64,000 nucleotides of DNA from CAJXMH01 sp964001305 (GCA_964001305.1 CAXFAI010000042.1:62001-126000), one strand, 5' to 3'; counted from the stretch's first letter, positions 16,238 through 26,004 are shown. Made by a program: numbers and translations. Notes: generated by a model from the sequence alone, not told the origin.

Positions 16238-17860
16238 TTATCCTAAAAATGGATATCGGTAATCTTTTGCAGGAACAAACGTTTCTTTCATGGTTCTTGC
16301 AGAAACCCAACGCATTAAGTTTTGCATAGCACCAGCTTTGTCGTTTGTACCAGACTTACGTGCACCACCAAACGGTTGCTGACCAACTACCGCACCTGTT
16401 GGCTTGTCGTTAATGTAAAAATTACCTGCCGCATTAACCAAGGCTTTGCACATGTGGTTTAACACATGACGATCTTTGGCAAAGATTCCTCCAGTCAAGG
16501 CATAATCATTATCGTCAACCAATTTTAAGGTTTCTTCAAAATCAGCATTGTCGTAGACATAAATTGAAATTACGGGACCAAAAATCTCTTCACACATGGT
16601 TGTGTATTTAGGGTCTTTTGAAACAATAACTGTTGGATCAATAAAATACCCTTCTGACTTATCGTAAGTTCCACCTGCAATAATTTCTGCTGATTCAGCT
16701 TTCTTAGCATTATCAATGTAATGAGCAATTTTATCGAATGATTTTTCGTCAATAACTGCATTTACAAAATTGCTGTAATCTTCAGGTGTTCCTACTTTAA
16801 TGCTCTTCAAATCTTCAAGCACATAATTTTTCACCTCTTCCCACAAAGTAGCAGGAATGTATGCTCTACTTGCCGCTGAACATTTTTGTCCTTGAAACTC
16901 AAAAGCACCTCTTGTAATGGCGGTTGCTACTTCTTTTGCATTTGCTGACTCATGCGCTACGATAAAGTCTTTACCTCCAGTTTCTCCAACAATTCTTGGG
17001 TAAGAACGATACTTTTCAATGTTGTTTCCAATGGTTTTCCACAATTGCTGAAAAACGGTAGTTGAACCAGTAAAGTGCAAACCAGCAAAATCTCTGTGAT
17101 TGAAAACTACTTCACCTGCATCCGGACCATCTACATAAACCAAATTGATTACACCATCAGGCAATCCTGCTTCTCTCAACACTTCCATAATTACCCAAGC
17201 CGAATAAATTTGAGTATCTGCTGGCTTCCAAACTACTGTATTACCCATCATAGCCGGACTTGCTGGCAAATTACCAGCAATGGCTGTAAAGTTGAAAGGA
17301 GTAATAGCAAAAATAAAACCTTCAAGCGGACGGTATTCTAAACGATTCCAAACACCTTCTGATGATTCTGGCTGCTCCGTGTAAATTTGACGCATAAACT
17401 CTACGTTAAAACGGAAAAAGTCTATTATTTCACAAGACGAATCAATCTCCGCCTGAAATGCATTTTTGGATTGTGCTAACATAGTAGCTGCATTCATTTT
17501 CTGACGATAAGGTCCTGCGATAAGTTCAGCCGCTTTTAAGAATACTGACGCTCTTTGCTCCCAAGGCAAATTAGCCCATTCTTCTTTAGCTGCCAAAGCT
17601 GCATCAACTGCTTTTTTAACATGCGAAGAATCACCTTTGTGAAAGTGACCTAAACAATGCTTGTGCTGGTATGGCGGGTGCATACTCACTTTATTACCTG
17701 TTCTTATTTCTTTTCCGCCAATAAACATGGGAATGTCTTTTTCTTCGGCTTTAAAGGTTGCAACAGTTTCTTGTAAAAGTTCTCTTTCTTCGCTTCCTGG
17801 AGCATAACTCAATACTGGTTCGTTAATGGCTACAGGAGGGTTAAATATAGCGTTTGACAT
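16238..17860 (-). CDS. pruA: L-glutamate gamma-semialdehyde (P5C) dehydrogenase
   Basis: A 540-residue aldehyde dehydrogenase of the stand-alone P5C dehydrogenase branch. It oxidises glutamate-5-semialdehyde to glutamate with NAD+, completing proline degradation. The general-base glutamate (E293 in VGETGGKDF) and the catalytic cysteine (C327 in GQKCSAASRAYIP) are present. So are the cofactor motif TPFNFTAIAGNL and the terminal QQPFGGARKSGTNDKAGA loop. The length matches the monofunctional form, and no proline dehydrogenase domain is fused. It is monocistronic with its own terminator. Confidence 0.96.
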   Translation of the reverse strand: MSNAIFNPPVAINEPVLSYAPGSEERELLQETVATFKAEEKDIPMFIGGKEIRTGNKVSMHPPYQHKHCLGHFHKGDSSHVKKAVDAALAAKEEWANLPWEQRASVFLKAAELIAGPYRQKMNAATMLAQSKNAFQAEIDSSCEIIDFFRFNVEFMRQIYTEQPESSEGVWNRLEYRPLEGFIFAITPFNFTAIAGNLPASPAMMGNTVVWKPADTQIYSAWVIMEVLREAGLPDGVINLVYVDGPDAGEVVFNHRDFAGLHFTGSTTVFQQLWKTIGNNIEKYRSYPRIVGETGGKDFIVAHESANAKEVATAITRGAFEFQGQKCSAASRAYIPATLWEEVKNYVLEDLKSIKVGTPEDYSNFVNAVIDEKSFDKIAHYIDNAKKAESAEIIAGGTYDKSEGYFIDPTVIVSKDPKYTTMCEEIFGPVISIYVYDNADFEETLKLVDDNDYALTGGIFAKDRHVLNHMCKALVNAAGNFYINDKPTGAVVGQQPFGGARKSGTNDKAGAMQNLMRWVSARTMKETFVPAKDYRYPFLG

Positions 17861-17966
17861 AATCTTTCTCTTTAATATTTGGCCTACGAAATTAAACTAT
17901 CAATTAAGCAATTGCAATTTTTCAGCACCTTAAATCAGAGCTTGATTTTCTTCTAATCCCAATAGC

Positions 17967-18917
17967 TTATTTCTTCTGAAATAAGAGTTTTGCCGTTCCG
18001 CCTTTTTTAAATATTGAAGCCATAATATCTGTACACACAAAAAGCGGAAAACTGAACCAATGAAAAGCCTTTTGAATTCCTAAATGGAAAGCGGAATAGT
18101 TTTGAGTATAGCTTTTATTGCCTTTTAAAGCTTCATACAAAACTTCTCGATTGGGCAGAAGCATATTTAAGATGCTTTGTTGTACACCAAAAGGATTGAA
18201 TTGTGGAGAAAAATAGTTTTCTCTAACTAATTTATATCCCCTTCTTTCTAATTCTTCTATCAGCACATCGGGCGGCGTTAATTGTAAATGTCTAGGTGGG
18301 TCTAAATGCAACCAATTGGACTTAAAAATACGCGATTGCCAACTACTAATGTTTGGAATTTCAATGAGCAATTTCCCCTTCTCTTTTAAAACATCATCAA
18401 TAATATCTAAAGCTTCTGAAGGGTTAGGTAAGTGTTCAAAAACGTGCACCAAACTTATGGCGTCAAACATGTCATTTTTATACAGCCCTTTCTGGAGAAA
18501 ACCTTTATGTAAGTTTATTTCCTCATGCGCTTCTGCACGCTCGGCTGATTTGCCCTCCGGCTCAATGCCATGTAATTCAAATTCGCCGGCCTTTCCTAAA
18601 TAGTGAAGCAGATTGCCGTTTCCACAGCCAATGTCTAAAACCCGTCCCTTTTTTCCAAAATGCTTAGCTAAGGATTTGGCATTTCTTCTTCTAAAAAAAT
18701 CAACTACCGCTTCGACTATTGGAATAAACTTTTTTTCTCCTTCCCCATAATAAGATGGATCATAGGCTCGAGCTAATTGCTCTTCACTGGGTTGTGGCGC
18801 CAAGAATTCTGTACTACAGTTTTGACAAACCCTCCATTGGTATTGATCGTTAAAAATATCTTGAACTTCAAATGCCTTTGTGCTATTCGAATGACCACAA
18901 AACAAGCAATTAGTCAT
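17967..18917 (-). CDS. Zinc-ribbon class I SAM methyltransferase
   Basis: A 316-residue cytoplasmic protein. It opens with two CxxC pairs (CLFCGHS, CQNCSTEF) forming a zinc ribbon, as in the C-methyltransferase-like family found in sugar or polyketide loci. A Rossmann methyltransferase core follows, with the SAM motif GRVLDIGCGNGNLLHYLG (~90-108), an acidic strand end ELHGIEPEG and FDAISLVHVFEHLPNP. Its start overlaps the stop of the upstream GT2 gene by 8 bp, and a DUF3667 gene lies before that, so the three form one minus-strand operon. The substrate is unknown. The pairing with a dolichyl-phosphate-mannose-synthase-like GT2 suggests envelope glycan or lipid-linked sugar modification. Confidence 0.85.
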   Translation of the reverse strand: MTNCLFCGHSNSTKAFEVQDIFNDQYQWRVCQNCSTEFLAPQPSEEQLARAYDPSYYGEGEKKFIPIVEAVVDFFRRRNAKSLAKHFGKKGRVLDIGCGNGNLLHYLGKAGEFELHGIEPEGKSAERAEAHEEINLHKGFLQKGLYKNDMFDAISLVHVFEHLPNPSEALDIIDDVLKEKGKLLIEIPNISSWQSRIFKSNWLHLDPPRHLQLTPPDVLIEELERRGYKLVRENYFSPQFNPFGVQQSILNMLLPNREVLYEALKGNKSYTQNYSAFHLGIQKAFHWFSFPLFVCTDIMASIFKKGGTAKLLFQKK

Positions 18918-19662
18918 TTGGGTTTCGGTAAATTTTATGGTTAATCAAGCCCCATTTTTGAAAGCGATGACGAACTGATGTCCCTAAAACGCCTAAGCCG
19001 TACTCTACAGAATTCGAAAAATTTATGGATGACCCTTCATCGAAATACTTCGTGGGACAAGTAACCTCAGCAATTTCATATCCTTTGTAAAGAATCTGGG
19101 AAAGCATTTGATTGTCGAAAACAAAATTGTCAGAATTCGCTTCATAGTTTATAGACATCAATACTTCCTTTGAAAATGCCCGGTAGCCTGTGTGGTATTC
19201 TGACAACTTTGCACCCACTAATATGTTTTGAGTAAAGGTTAAAAAGCGATTGGCAATGTATTTATATAAAGGCATCCCTCCTTTTAAAGCTCCAGTTCCA
19301 AGAATCCGCGAGCCTAAAACCACCTGAAACAAATCATTCGCAATCAGGTAACACATGGAAGGAATTAACTTAGGCGTATACTGATAATCTGGATGAACCA
19401 TAATGACAATATCAGCACCTAGCTCTAGTGCTTTTTTATAACAACTTTTTTGATTGCCCCCATAACCCTTGTTTTTTTCATGTTGAACTACATGCTTAAT
19501 CCCTAAAGACCTTGCTTTCTCAGCAGTATCATCTTGACTGCAATCATCCACCACGACTACATCATCTACCAAATCAGAAGGTATTTCTCGGTAGGTCTGC
19601 TCCAATGTTTTTGAAGCATTGTAGGCAGGCATAACCACTACCACTTTTTTATTAGCAATCAT
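18910..19662 (-). CDS. Family 2 glycosyltransferase, DPM1-like
   Basis: A 250-residue GT-A fold glycosyltransferase without C-terminal membrane helices. The nucleotide-sugar motifs are VVVMPAYNASKTLEQTYRE near the N-terminus, VVVDDCSQDDT, and the DxD-like region MVHPDYQYTP. The closing acceptor region is YHTGYRAFSKEVL. This resembles soluble polyprenyl-phosphate mannose/glucose synthases. It overlaps the upstream DUF3667 gene by 4 bp and the downstream methyltransferase by 8 bp, so translation of the three is probably coupled. The donor and acceptor cannot be read from the sequence. Confidence 0.88.
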   Translation of the reverse strand: MIANKKVVVVMPAYNASKTLEQTYREIPSDLVDDVVVVDDCSQDDTAEKARSLGIKHVVQHEKNKGYGGNQKSCYKKALELGADIVIMVHPDYQYTPKLIPSMCYLIANDLFQVVLGSRILGTGALKGGMPLYKYIANRFLTFTQNILVGAKLSEYHTGYRAFSKEVLMSINYEANSDNFVFDNQMLSQILYKGYEIAEVTCPTKYFDEGSSINFSNSVEYGLGVLGTSVRHRFQKWGLINHKIYRNPND

Positions 19663-20435
19663 TTAAAGAGATTAAATTGTAACATGATAAACCATGAAAT
19701 CATGGCTGCAAGGGCAAAATAAGTGAATAGGCTTAAAACAGAAACGAGAATGGATTTAAAAAGTGAAAGAATTTTTGATTCTGAAGTATGAAATTGGAAA
19801 ACAGCGTATGCTAAATACATCAGATTAATCAGATAGACTAAATAGATAAATTTTGGACTAATAAAGGTTAACGCAATTGGCAAAAATGAAATAAGAACAT
19901 ATTGCCCAGATAAGTAAAAACCAAAAACAGTTCGTTCCGCTAAGTTGAATGGACTCTTCCAATAAAATAGCTTTGAAAAGAACGCAATCACAAAAGGAAA
20001 TATTAGCACAAAATAATTAAGATGTTTGGATAAGAACCGCCCAACTTGGTAACCGTATTGTTCTTGTGCTGTTACTGACCTTCCTTCATTTAACGCTTTT
20101 TGGTTTTCTATGGGATCGAAGCCGATTATAGTGGTAAAAGCCAAGTGTAAAACCATGCAAAGCAGCAAAAATCGGATTGGGGCGTAAAATTGCTTTCTTT
20201 TTCCTTGAAGTATGGCTCTTACCGTTTCACCTGGAGCTTTAAATAAACCTGCAATGGTTTTAACAAATGGAGCATCCCAATTAATGGCTGAACTCAAAAA
20301 ATCTTGAATAATGTCTCTAAAAGTAATTCTTGGTAGATGCAAACGTTGTCCGCAATTTGGACAAAAGTTTAAGCTTTCTGATACTTCGTAATTACAATTA
20401 AGACAAGTTATTTTTGAATTCTCAACTGACTCCAT
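19659..20435 (-). CDS. DUF3667 zinc-ribbon membrane protein
   Basis: A 258-residue protein; the ATG at 20435 is chosen because it begins right before the zinc ribbon, whereas the longer frame would overlap the divergent methyltransferase start. Residues ~10-30 hold a paired CxxC zinc ribbon (CLNCNYEVSESLNFCPNCGQ). The conserved block ITFRDIIQDFLSS then APGETVRAILQGKRKQFYAP follows, typical of the DUF3667 family in Bacteroidota. Four or five membrane helices make up the rest. Function is unknown. It heads the operon with a DPM1-like GT and a methyltransferase, so an envelope-glycan connection is plausible but only inferred. Confidence 0.8.
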   Translation of the reverse strand: MESVENSKITCLNCNYEVSESLNFCPNCGQRLHLPRITFRDIIQDFLSSAINWDAPFVKTIAGLFKAPGETVRAILQGKRKQFYAPIRFLLLCMVLHLAFTTIIGFDPIENQKALNEGRSVTAQEQYGYQVGRFLSKHLNYFVLIFPFVIAFFSKLFYWKSPFNLAERTVFGFYLSGQYVLISFLPIALTFISPKFIYLVYLINLMYLAYAVFQFHTSESKILSLFKSILVSVLSLFTYFALAAMISWFIMLQFNLFK

Positions 20436-20494
20436 TTTCCAAAGAAAGTAATTTCTAAGAAGAGTTTTACACCTTTGTAAGTTGAATTCATGGA

Positions 20495-21127
20495 ATGACC
20501 AATAATTACAATACTCTTGCACCTTTTTATCAACTAATAAGTCGATTGGTTTTTGGAAAAAGCTTGCTCAATGCTCAATACTGTTTTCTTTCGAAACTAA
20601 AGGATGCCAATTCTATATTGATACTTGGCGGAGGAAGTGGAGAATTTTTACCGAGATTATTAGAAATTAATCCGCTTGCAAAAATCGACTACATTGAACC
20701 TTCAGAAAAAATGATAAAGCTTTGCAAAAAAAATCTATCTGACTTTCAATTAGATCTGCTGCAATTTCATCAAACCACATTTCAAGATTTTAGTCACCAA
20801 AGTAATAAGTATGATGCAGTATTATGTTTTTTCTTTTTGGATTTATTTCCTGAATCAAAAACCGCAACGATTATTCAAGAGTTATATGACCAACTTCATG
20901 ATTCAGGCCGATTTTTTGTTGCTGATTTTCACGAACCCAAATCGATTAAAGAGCAAATAGCAGCCAAATTGATGTTTTCTTTTCTAAAAATCTCTACAAA
21001 TATAGAGAACAAGCAACTTTACAATTTGCATCCAATATTAAACCATTCAAAGCTTAAACTCATAGAAGAAAAGCAATTTTCAAAAGGCTTTGTATTTTCT
21101 TCAGTTTGGAAAAAATCAGCAACTTAA
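20495..21127 (+). CDS. Class I SAM-dependent methyltransferase
   Basis: A 210-residue methyltransferase with a Rossmann core. SILILGGGSGEFLPRLLE (about 40-57) is the glycine-rich SAM loop, KIDYIEPSEKM ends in the acidic ribose-binding position, and YDAVLCFFFLDLFP follows. The opening MTNNYNTLAPFYQLISRLVFG is typical of UbiE-like enzymes, but the substrate cannot be inferred. It is divergent from the DUF3667 operon with a short shared promoter region and is followed after 54 bp by a secreted chalcone-isomerase-like gene. Confidence 0.82.
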   Translation: MTNNYNTLAPFYQLISRLVFGKSLLNAQYCFLSKLKDANSILILGGGSGEFLPRLLEINPLAKIDYIEPSEKMIKLCKKNLSDFQLDLLQFHQTTFQDFSHQSNKYDAVLCFFFLDLFPESKTATIIQELYDQLHDSGRFFVADFHEPKSIKEQIAAKLMFSFLKISTNIENKQLYNLHPILNHSKLKLIEEKQFSKGFVFSSVWKKSAT

Positions 21128-21181
21128 TTCTTTGGCATAGCAATTGAATAATTCAGTATCTTCAACAAAAATTTTAACGAA

Positions 21182-21745
21182 ATGAAAAAACTATCTATGA
21201 TTCTTTTCTGCCTTGGTCTTACATTGGGTGGATTTTCGCAAGAAGAAATTTCAGGAGTAACCCCTCCTTCTACTTTAAAAGTGGGTGACAAGTCTTTAAG
21301 TTTTAACGGAGCTGGCTTGAGAGAAAAGCTGTTTTTAGACCTTTATGTTGGGACTTTATACTTAGAAAGTAAAAGCAAAGATGGAAAGGCAGTTATGAAT
21401 GCCGACAAAGCCATGAGCATTACCATAGACATTGTTTCAGGTTTGATTAGCAGCGAGAAAATGATTACAGCAGTAGATGAAGGTTTTGAAAATTCTACCA
21501 AGGGAAATACAGCTCCATTAGCAGATAAAATAAAAACCTTTAAAAATGCTTTCAAAGAAGAAATCACAAAAGGAGACCATTATGAAATCAGCTATCTTCC
21601 CGGAAAAGGAACCATGGTTTCAAAAAATGGCAAACTCATCACCACCATAGAAGGTTATGAGTTTAAAGTGGCTTTATTTGGCATTTGGTTTTGCGATGAG
21701 CCTGCTGACGAAGATTTAATGGAAGGAATGCTTGGCTTAGACTAA
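21182..21745 (+). CDS. Secreted chalcone-isomerase-like protein
   Basis: A 187-residue protein with a signal peptide (MKKLSMILFCLGLTLGGFSQ, residues 1-20). Its mature domain has the bacterial chalcone-isomerase-like fold signature (LSFNGAGLREKLFLDLYVGTLYL near the start, KVALFGIWFCDEPADEDL at the end). These periplasmic proteins are thought to bind fatty acids or similar ligands rather than act on flavonoids. No catalytic role is assigned. The 3' end overlaps the convergent lipoprotein gene by 4 bp, so the two share a stop-codon region. Confidence 0.8.
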   Translation: MKKLSMILFCLGLTLGGFSQEEISGVTPPSTLKVGDKSLSFNGAGLREKLFLDLYVGTLYLESKSKDGKAVMNADKAMSITIDIVSGLISSEKMITAVDEGFENSTKGNTAPLADKIKTFKNAFKEEITKGDHYEISYLPGKGTMVSKNGKLITTIEGYEFKVALFGIWFCDEPADEDLMEGMLGLD

Positions 21746-22560
21746 GCCGCAGGTTTTTCCGCTTTTCGAGATTGAGCAGGAGGTTGAAACATACCTTCTG
21801 CTTTTTTTATGAATTGAATATTGCTGATTTGTGCTTCTCCTAACAATTTATTCAACTCTCCTTTCTCGTTCCATGTCCAAAAATTCCATTGCGTAGCAAA
21901 TGGAATTCCGTCCACTTCGGTGTAAGCTTCATAGGTAATAGCATGTGGGTCGCTTTCCGCAGCTTCTGTCGTTTTTCCATAAGTTACAATATATGCTAAA
22001 GCTGCTAATAATTTACTCTCCTGATCTTGATAAACGACGTACCAATCGTCTGGACTATCTCCTACCCCACTTTCAAAGCTTAATTTCAATGCTGAAAAGG
22101 CTGTTCCATTTAAGTTTTTAGCACCCATGTATTCATGTTTTGCACCAGGATCATTCAACTTATATGGGGCTGCAAAAAAATACGACCATGTCAACACATC
22201 AAATCTCGTTTTCTCATAAGCCATGGTATCTGGAAACAAATAAGCATCTTCACCATCCCAAATCATAGTCTTGGTAGAATCTTCTAAGCGCACTAAACCT
22301 CCATTTGGTGTCATGCTTAAACGACCTTTGAAACGAGTCTTTCCCCCAAAAATTAAGTTCAAATCGAATTGAATCACTTCTTTCAAAGCATACTGAGCCT
22401 TGTTATGGGCTAACTCCATTTCTTCAATCAACTCTTCTGATTCTGTAAGCTCTTTTTCTTCAACTTTATTTTCTTCTTGCTCAGCAGCCTGATTACCTCC
22501 ACAAGCAGTTAAAAAAAAGAAACTAATTATTCCAGCTGCAACTATTACGTTCTTATTCAT
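21742..22560 (-). CDS. Lipoprotein, possibly DUF6503 family
   Basis: A 272-residue protein with a lipoprotein signal peptide; the lipobox is FLTACGG, so the mature N-terminus would be Cys-20. An acidic linker (EQEENKVEEKELTESEELIEEM) leads into a beta-rich globular domain. The pattern there (FDLNLIFGGKTRFKGRLS, MIWDGEDAYLFP, GIPFATQWNFWTWN) resembles the DUF6503 proteins common in Bacteroidota, which have a LolA/LolB-like open barrel. It starts 9 bp after the stop of icmF, so it is the second gene of that operon. Its role is unknown. The family name is given from memory of the pattern and is not certain. Confidence 0.6.
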   Translation of the reverse strand: MNKNVIVAAGIISFFFLTACGGNQAAEQEENKVEEKELTESEELIEEMELAHNKAQYALKEVIQFDLNLIFGGKTRFKGRLSMTPNGGLVRLEDSTKTMIWDGEDAYLFPDTMAYEKTRFDVLTWSYFFAAPYKLNDPGAKHEYMGAKNLNGTAFSALKLSFESGVGDSPDDWYVVYQDQESKLLAALAYIVTYGKTTEAAESDPHAITYEAYTEVDGIPFATQWNFWTWNEKGELNKLLGEAQISNIQFIKKAEGMFQPPAQSRKAEKPAA

Positions 22561-22569
22561 TTTTTCTGT

Positions 22570-25500
22570 TTACATATTTCTTCTATACTGACCACCCACT
22601 TCAAACATAGCGTCAGTGATTTGTCCTAATGAACAAACTTTAGTTACTTCCATTAAAGCTTCAAACATGTTTCCATTTTCAATGGCCACTTTTTGCAGCT
22701 TATTTAATTCTTCATTCGCTTTTCCTTCATATCCTTGGTGAAGGTTTTTCAGCATTTCAATTTGATACTCTTTTTCCTCTTTGGTAGCTCGAATTACTTC
22801 ACCCGGTGTAACCGTTGGCGAACCTTTTGAGCTTAAGAAAGTATTTACACCAATAATTGGGAACTCACCGCTGTGCTTTAAGTTTTCGTAGTACAAACTC
22901 TCTTCTTGAATCTTACTTCTTTGATACATGGTTTCCATCGCTCCAAGTACTCCCCCTCTTTCAGTAATTCTTTCAAACTCTTGCAAGACTGCTTCTTCAA
23001 CCAAATCCGTTAATTCTTCAATGATAAATGAACCTTGAATCGGGTTTTCGTTTTTCGCTAATCCTAACTCTCTGTTAATGATAAGCTGAATGGCCATTGC
23101 GCGTCGCACACTTTCTTCTGTTGGAGTTGTAATCGCTTCGTCATACGCATTGGTATGCAAGGAATTACAGTTATCATAAATAGCATATAAAGCCTGTAAA
23201 GTTGTACGAATATCATTGAAATCAATCTCTTGAGCATGCAATGAACGTCCTGAAGTTTGAATGTGATATTTCAACATTTGTGCTCTTGAATTGGCACCAT
23301 ACTTCTGCTTTAAGGCCTTTGCCCAAATTCTTCTGGCTACGCGTCCAATTACAGCATATTCTGGATCAATTCCATTGGAGAAAAAGAAGGATAAATTCGG
23401 TCCGAATTTGTCGATATCCATTCCTCTACTTAAATAGTATTCTACATAAGTAAAGCCATTTGCTAAGGTAAAGGCCAATTGAGTAATTGGGTTAGCACCA
23501 GCTTCGGCAATGTGGTATCCTGAAATAGAAACCGAATAAAAGTTTCGAACTCCATGATCAATAAAATATTCTTGCACATCTCCCATTAGGCGAAGGGCAA
23601 ATTCAGTAGAGAAAATACAGGTATTTTGAGCTTGATCTTCTTTCAAAATATCAGCCTGCACAGTTCCTCTAACTACTTTGATTGTCTCGGTTTTAATTTT
23701 TTGATACACCTCAGCATCCAACACTTGGTCACCAGTCACACCCAAGAGCATCAAACCTAAACCATCATTTCCTTCTGGTAAATCACCTTGGTAAGCAGGG
23801 CGTTCAACTCCTTTCTCTCTATAAATCTTATCTATCTTGGCTTCTATTTCCTTTTCAAGCCCATTTTCTTTAATGTAAATTTCACATTGTTGGTCAATGG
23901 CGGCATTCATAAAAAAGCCCAATAGCATAGGGGCTGGACCATTAATTGTCATGGAAACTGACGTAAAAGCATGCGCTAAATTGAAACCTGAATACAATTT
24001 TTTAGCATCGTCTAAACAACAAATGGACACTCCTGAATTACCAATTTTACCATAAATATCTGGTCGGTAAGCTGGATCATTTCCATATAAAGTAACGGAA
24101 TCAAAAGCGGTTGATAATCGCTTAGCCGGTAAGCCTAAAGACACATAGTGAAACCTTCTGTTGGTTCTTTCCGGTCCGCCTTCTCCGGCAAACATTCTTG
24201 TTGGGTCCTCACCCTTTCGTTTAAATGGAAAAAGCCCTGATGTATATGGGAACTCACCAGGTACATTTTCTTGCAAATTCCACTTTAATAAATCTCCCCA
24301 AGCTTGGTATTTTGGCAAGGCCACTTTTGGAATCTGAGAGTGAGAAAGCGACTCCGTATGTGTTTCCATTTTAATTTCCTTGTCTCTTACTTTAAAAGTA
24401 AAAATCGGGTCGCTGTATTTCTTCTGCTTGTCTTTCCAATCTTCAATTAGCTTCCAATTCTTTGGATCGAGTTCTAGTTTTAACTTTTCAAAAGACACTT
24501 TTAAGTTCTTCAACAAACGGTCTTTGTCATCCAACTCCATTTCAGCAATAGCATCCATGGATTTTTGAATTCCATATAATTTTTGCGCCACTTCAGATTG
24601 CTGATGAACCCAATCATCATAAGACCTGTTGTTCTCTGCAATCTCTGCTAAATATCTAGTTCGCTTCGGCGGAATCACAAAAATCTTCTCCGACATTTCA
24701 TCGGTAATTTCGAAAGTACTGCTTAGGTCTGCTTCCGTTCTTTCTACTATTACATCCATCAACTTTTTATAAAGTTGATTCATGCCGGGGTCATTAAATT
24801 GTGATGCAATGGTTCCAAAAACTGGCAAGTCTTCATCTTTTGCTTCAAACAGTTGATGATTTCTCTTGTATTGTTTTTTCACATCTCGAATAGCATCTAA
24901 AGCACCACGTTTATCGAATTTATTAATGGCAATTACATCCGCAAAATCGAGCATGTCGATTTTCTCTAGCTGAGTAGCAGCACCAAATTCAGGAGTCATC
25001 ACATACAAACTTACATCTGAATGCTCCGTAATTTCTGTATCGGATTGACCAATTCCTGAAGTCTCTAAAATGATTAAATCGTATTGTGCTGCTTTTAAAA
25101 TGGACACCGCTTCCTTCACATGCTTCGATAAAGCTAAATTGCTTTGACGAGTTGCTAAGGAGCGCATGTAAACTCTTTCATTCTTGATGGAATTCATTCG
25201 AATTCGATCACCCAACAAAGCTCCTCCAGTTTTTCGTTTAGAAGGGTCTACTGAAATAATTCCAATGGTTTTTTCAGGAAAATCAATTAAGAATCGACGC
25301 ACTAACTCGTCTACTAAAGAAGACTTTCCAGCTCCACCTGTTCCTGTTATTCCAAGAACTGGAGTTTTCACAGCAGCTGCTTTTTCATGCACCTCATCCA
25401 AAATTGATTTGGCATCTTCCGGATAGTTTTCTGCGCCAGAAATTAAACGACCAATTGATTTAGCATCCTTTTCATTTAAATGATTGATTTCTCCATTTAA

Positions 25501-25950
25501 GCTTTGCCCTGTTGGATAATCACTCTGTTGAACCAAATCATTAATCATTCCTTGTAGACCTAATTGTCTACCATCATCTGGGGAATAGATTCGGGTAATA
25601 CCATATTGGTGTAATTCCTCAATTTCATCTGGAAGAATCACTCCACCGCCACCACCAAAAATTTTGATGTGTCCAGCTCCTTTTTCATCCAATAAATCTT
25701 TCATGTATTTGAAATACTCCGTATGCCCACCTTGGTAAGATGTCATGGCAATGGCTTGCACATCTTCTTGAATGGCTGTATCAACCACTTCTTGCACCGA
25801 ACGATCGTGGCCTAAGTGAATTACCTCAACCCCAGTTGATTGGATAATTCTTCGCATTACATTTATCGCTGCATCATGCCCATCAAATAAAGATGCGGCA
25901 GTTACAATTCTGATTTTATTCTTGGGTTTGTAAGGAGCTACTGTTTCCAT
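22570..25950 (-). CDS. icmF: Fused isobutyryl-CoA mutase (IcmF)
   Basis: 1126 residues combining three parts in one chain. A B12-binding domain (~12-145) carries DGHDAAI at 23-29. A MeaB-type G-protein chaperone follows (~195-410, P-loop GTGGAGKS at 203-210, SVDPSKRKTGGALLGDR). The TIM-barrel mutase occupies ~545-1126. The order B12 domain, GTPase, mutase is that of IcmF, not of methylmalonyl-CoA mutase. The substrate-pocket positions agree: F587 (TRMFAGE) replaces the Tyr89 of methylmalonyl-CoA mutase, and Q775 (EDQAQNTCIF) replaces its Arg207. These are the residues known to switch specificity toward isobutyryl-/butyryl-CoA. The catalytic His (SISGYHIAEAG) is present. The enzyme acts in branched-chain acid metabolism. 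A good promoter precedes it and a lipoprotein gene follows in the operon. Confidence 0.93.
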   Translation of the reverse strand: METVAPYKPKNKIRIVTAASLFDGHDAAINVMRRIIQSTGVEVIHLGHDRSVQEVVDTAIQEDVQAIAMTSYQGGHTEYFKYMKDLLDEKGAGHIKIFGGGGGVILPDEIEELHQYGITRIYSPDDGRQLGLQGMINDLVQQSDYPTGQSLNGEINHLNEKDAKSIGRLISGAENYPEDAKSILDEVHEKAAAVKTPVLGITGTGGAGKSSLVDELVRRFLIDFPEKTIGIISVDPSKRKTGGALLGDRIRMNSIKNERVYMRSLATRQSNLALSKHVKEAVSILKAAQYDLIILETSGIGQSDTEITEHSDVSLYVMTPEFGAATQLEKIDMLDFADVIAINKFDKRGALDAIRDVKKQYKRNHQLFEAKDEDLPVFGTIASQFNDPGMNQLYKKLMDVIVERTEADLSSTFEITDEMSEKIFVIPPKRTRYLAEIAENNRSYDDWVHQQSEVAQKLYGIQKSMDAIAEMELDDKDRLLKNLKVSFEKLKLELDPKNWKLIEDWKDKQKKYSDPIFTFKVRDKEIKMETHTESLSHSQIPKVALPKYQAWGDLLKWNLQENVPGEFPYTSGLFPFKRKGEDPTRMFAGEGGPERTNRRFHYVSLGLPAKRLSTAFDSVTLYGNDPAYRPDIYGKIGNSGVSICCLDDAKKLYSGFNLAHAFTSVSMTINGPAPMLLGFFMNAAIDQQCEIYIKENGLEKEIEAKIDKIYREKGVERPAYQGDLPEGNDGLGLMLLGVTGDQVLDAEVYQKIKTETIKVVRGTVQADILKEDQAQNTCIFSTEFALRLMGDVQEYFIDHGVRNFYSVSISGYHIAEAGANPITQLAFTLANGFTYVEYYLSRGMDIDKFGPNLSFFFSNGIDPEYAVIGRVARRIWAKALKQKYGANSRAQMLKYHIQTSGRSLHAQEIDFNDIRTTLQALYAIYDNCNSLHTNAYDEAITTPTEESVRRAMAIQLIINRELGLAKNENPIQGSFIIEELTDLVEEAVLQEFERITERGGVLGAMETMYQRSKIQEESLYYENLKHSGEFPIIGVNTFLSSKGSPTVTPGEVIRATKEEKEYQIEMLKNLHQGYEGKANEELNKLQKVAIENGNMFEALMEVTKVCSLGQITDAMFEVGGQYRRNM

Positions 25951-25972
25951 ATACCTTCAATTTTTAGCGTGG

Positions 25973-26003
25973 CAAAGTTACGGTTTTCAAGCTCTATAAA
26001 CAA
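25973..26003 (-). promoter_or_regulatory. Promoter of icmF
   Basis: On the minus strand a TTG (26003-26001) is followed after 20 bases by TAACTTTG (25980-25973), fitting the Bacteroidota -33/-7 pattern TTG-n17-23-TAnnTTTG. The ATG of icmF is 22 bases further on. The -33 element abuts the hairpin at 26005-26033. Confidence 0.6.
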
Positions 26004-26004
26004 C

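Noticed and set aside
17075..17341. 88-codon frame antisense to pruA
   Set aside because: No start context and no family resemblance; pruA covers the whole region with intact motifs.
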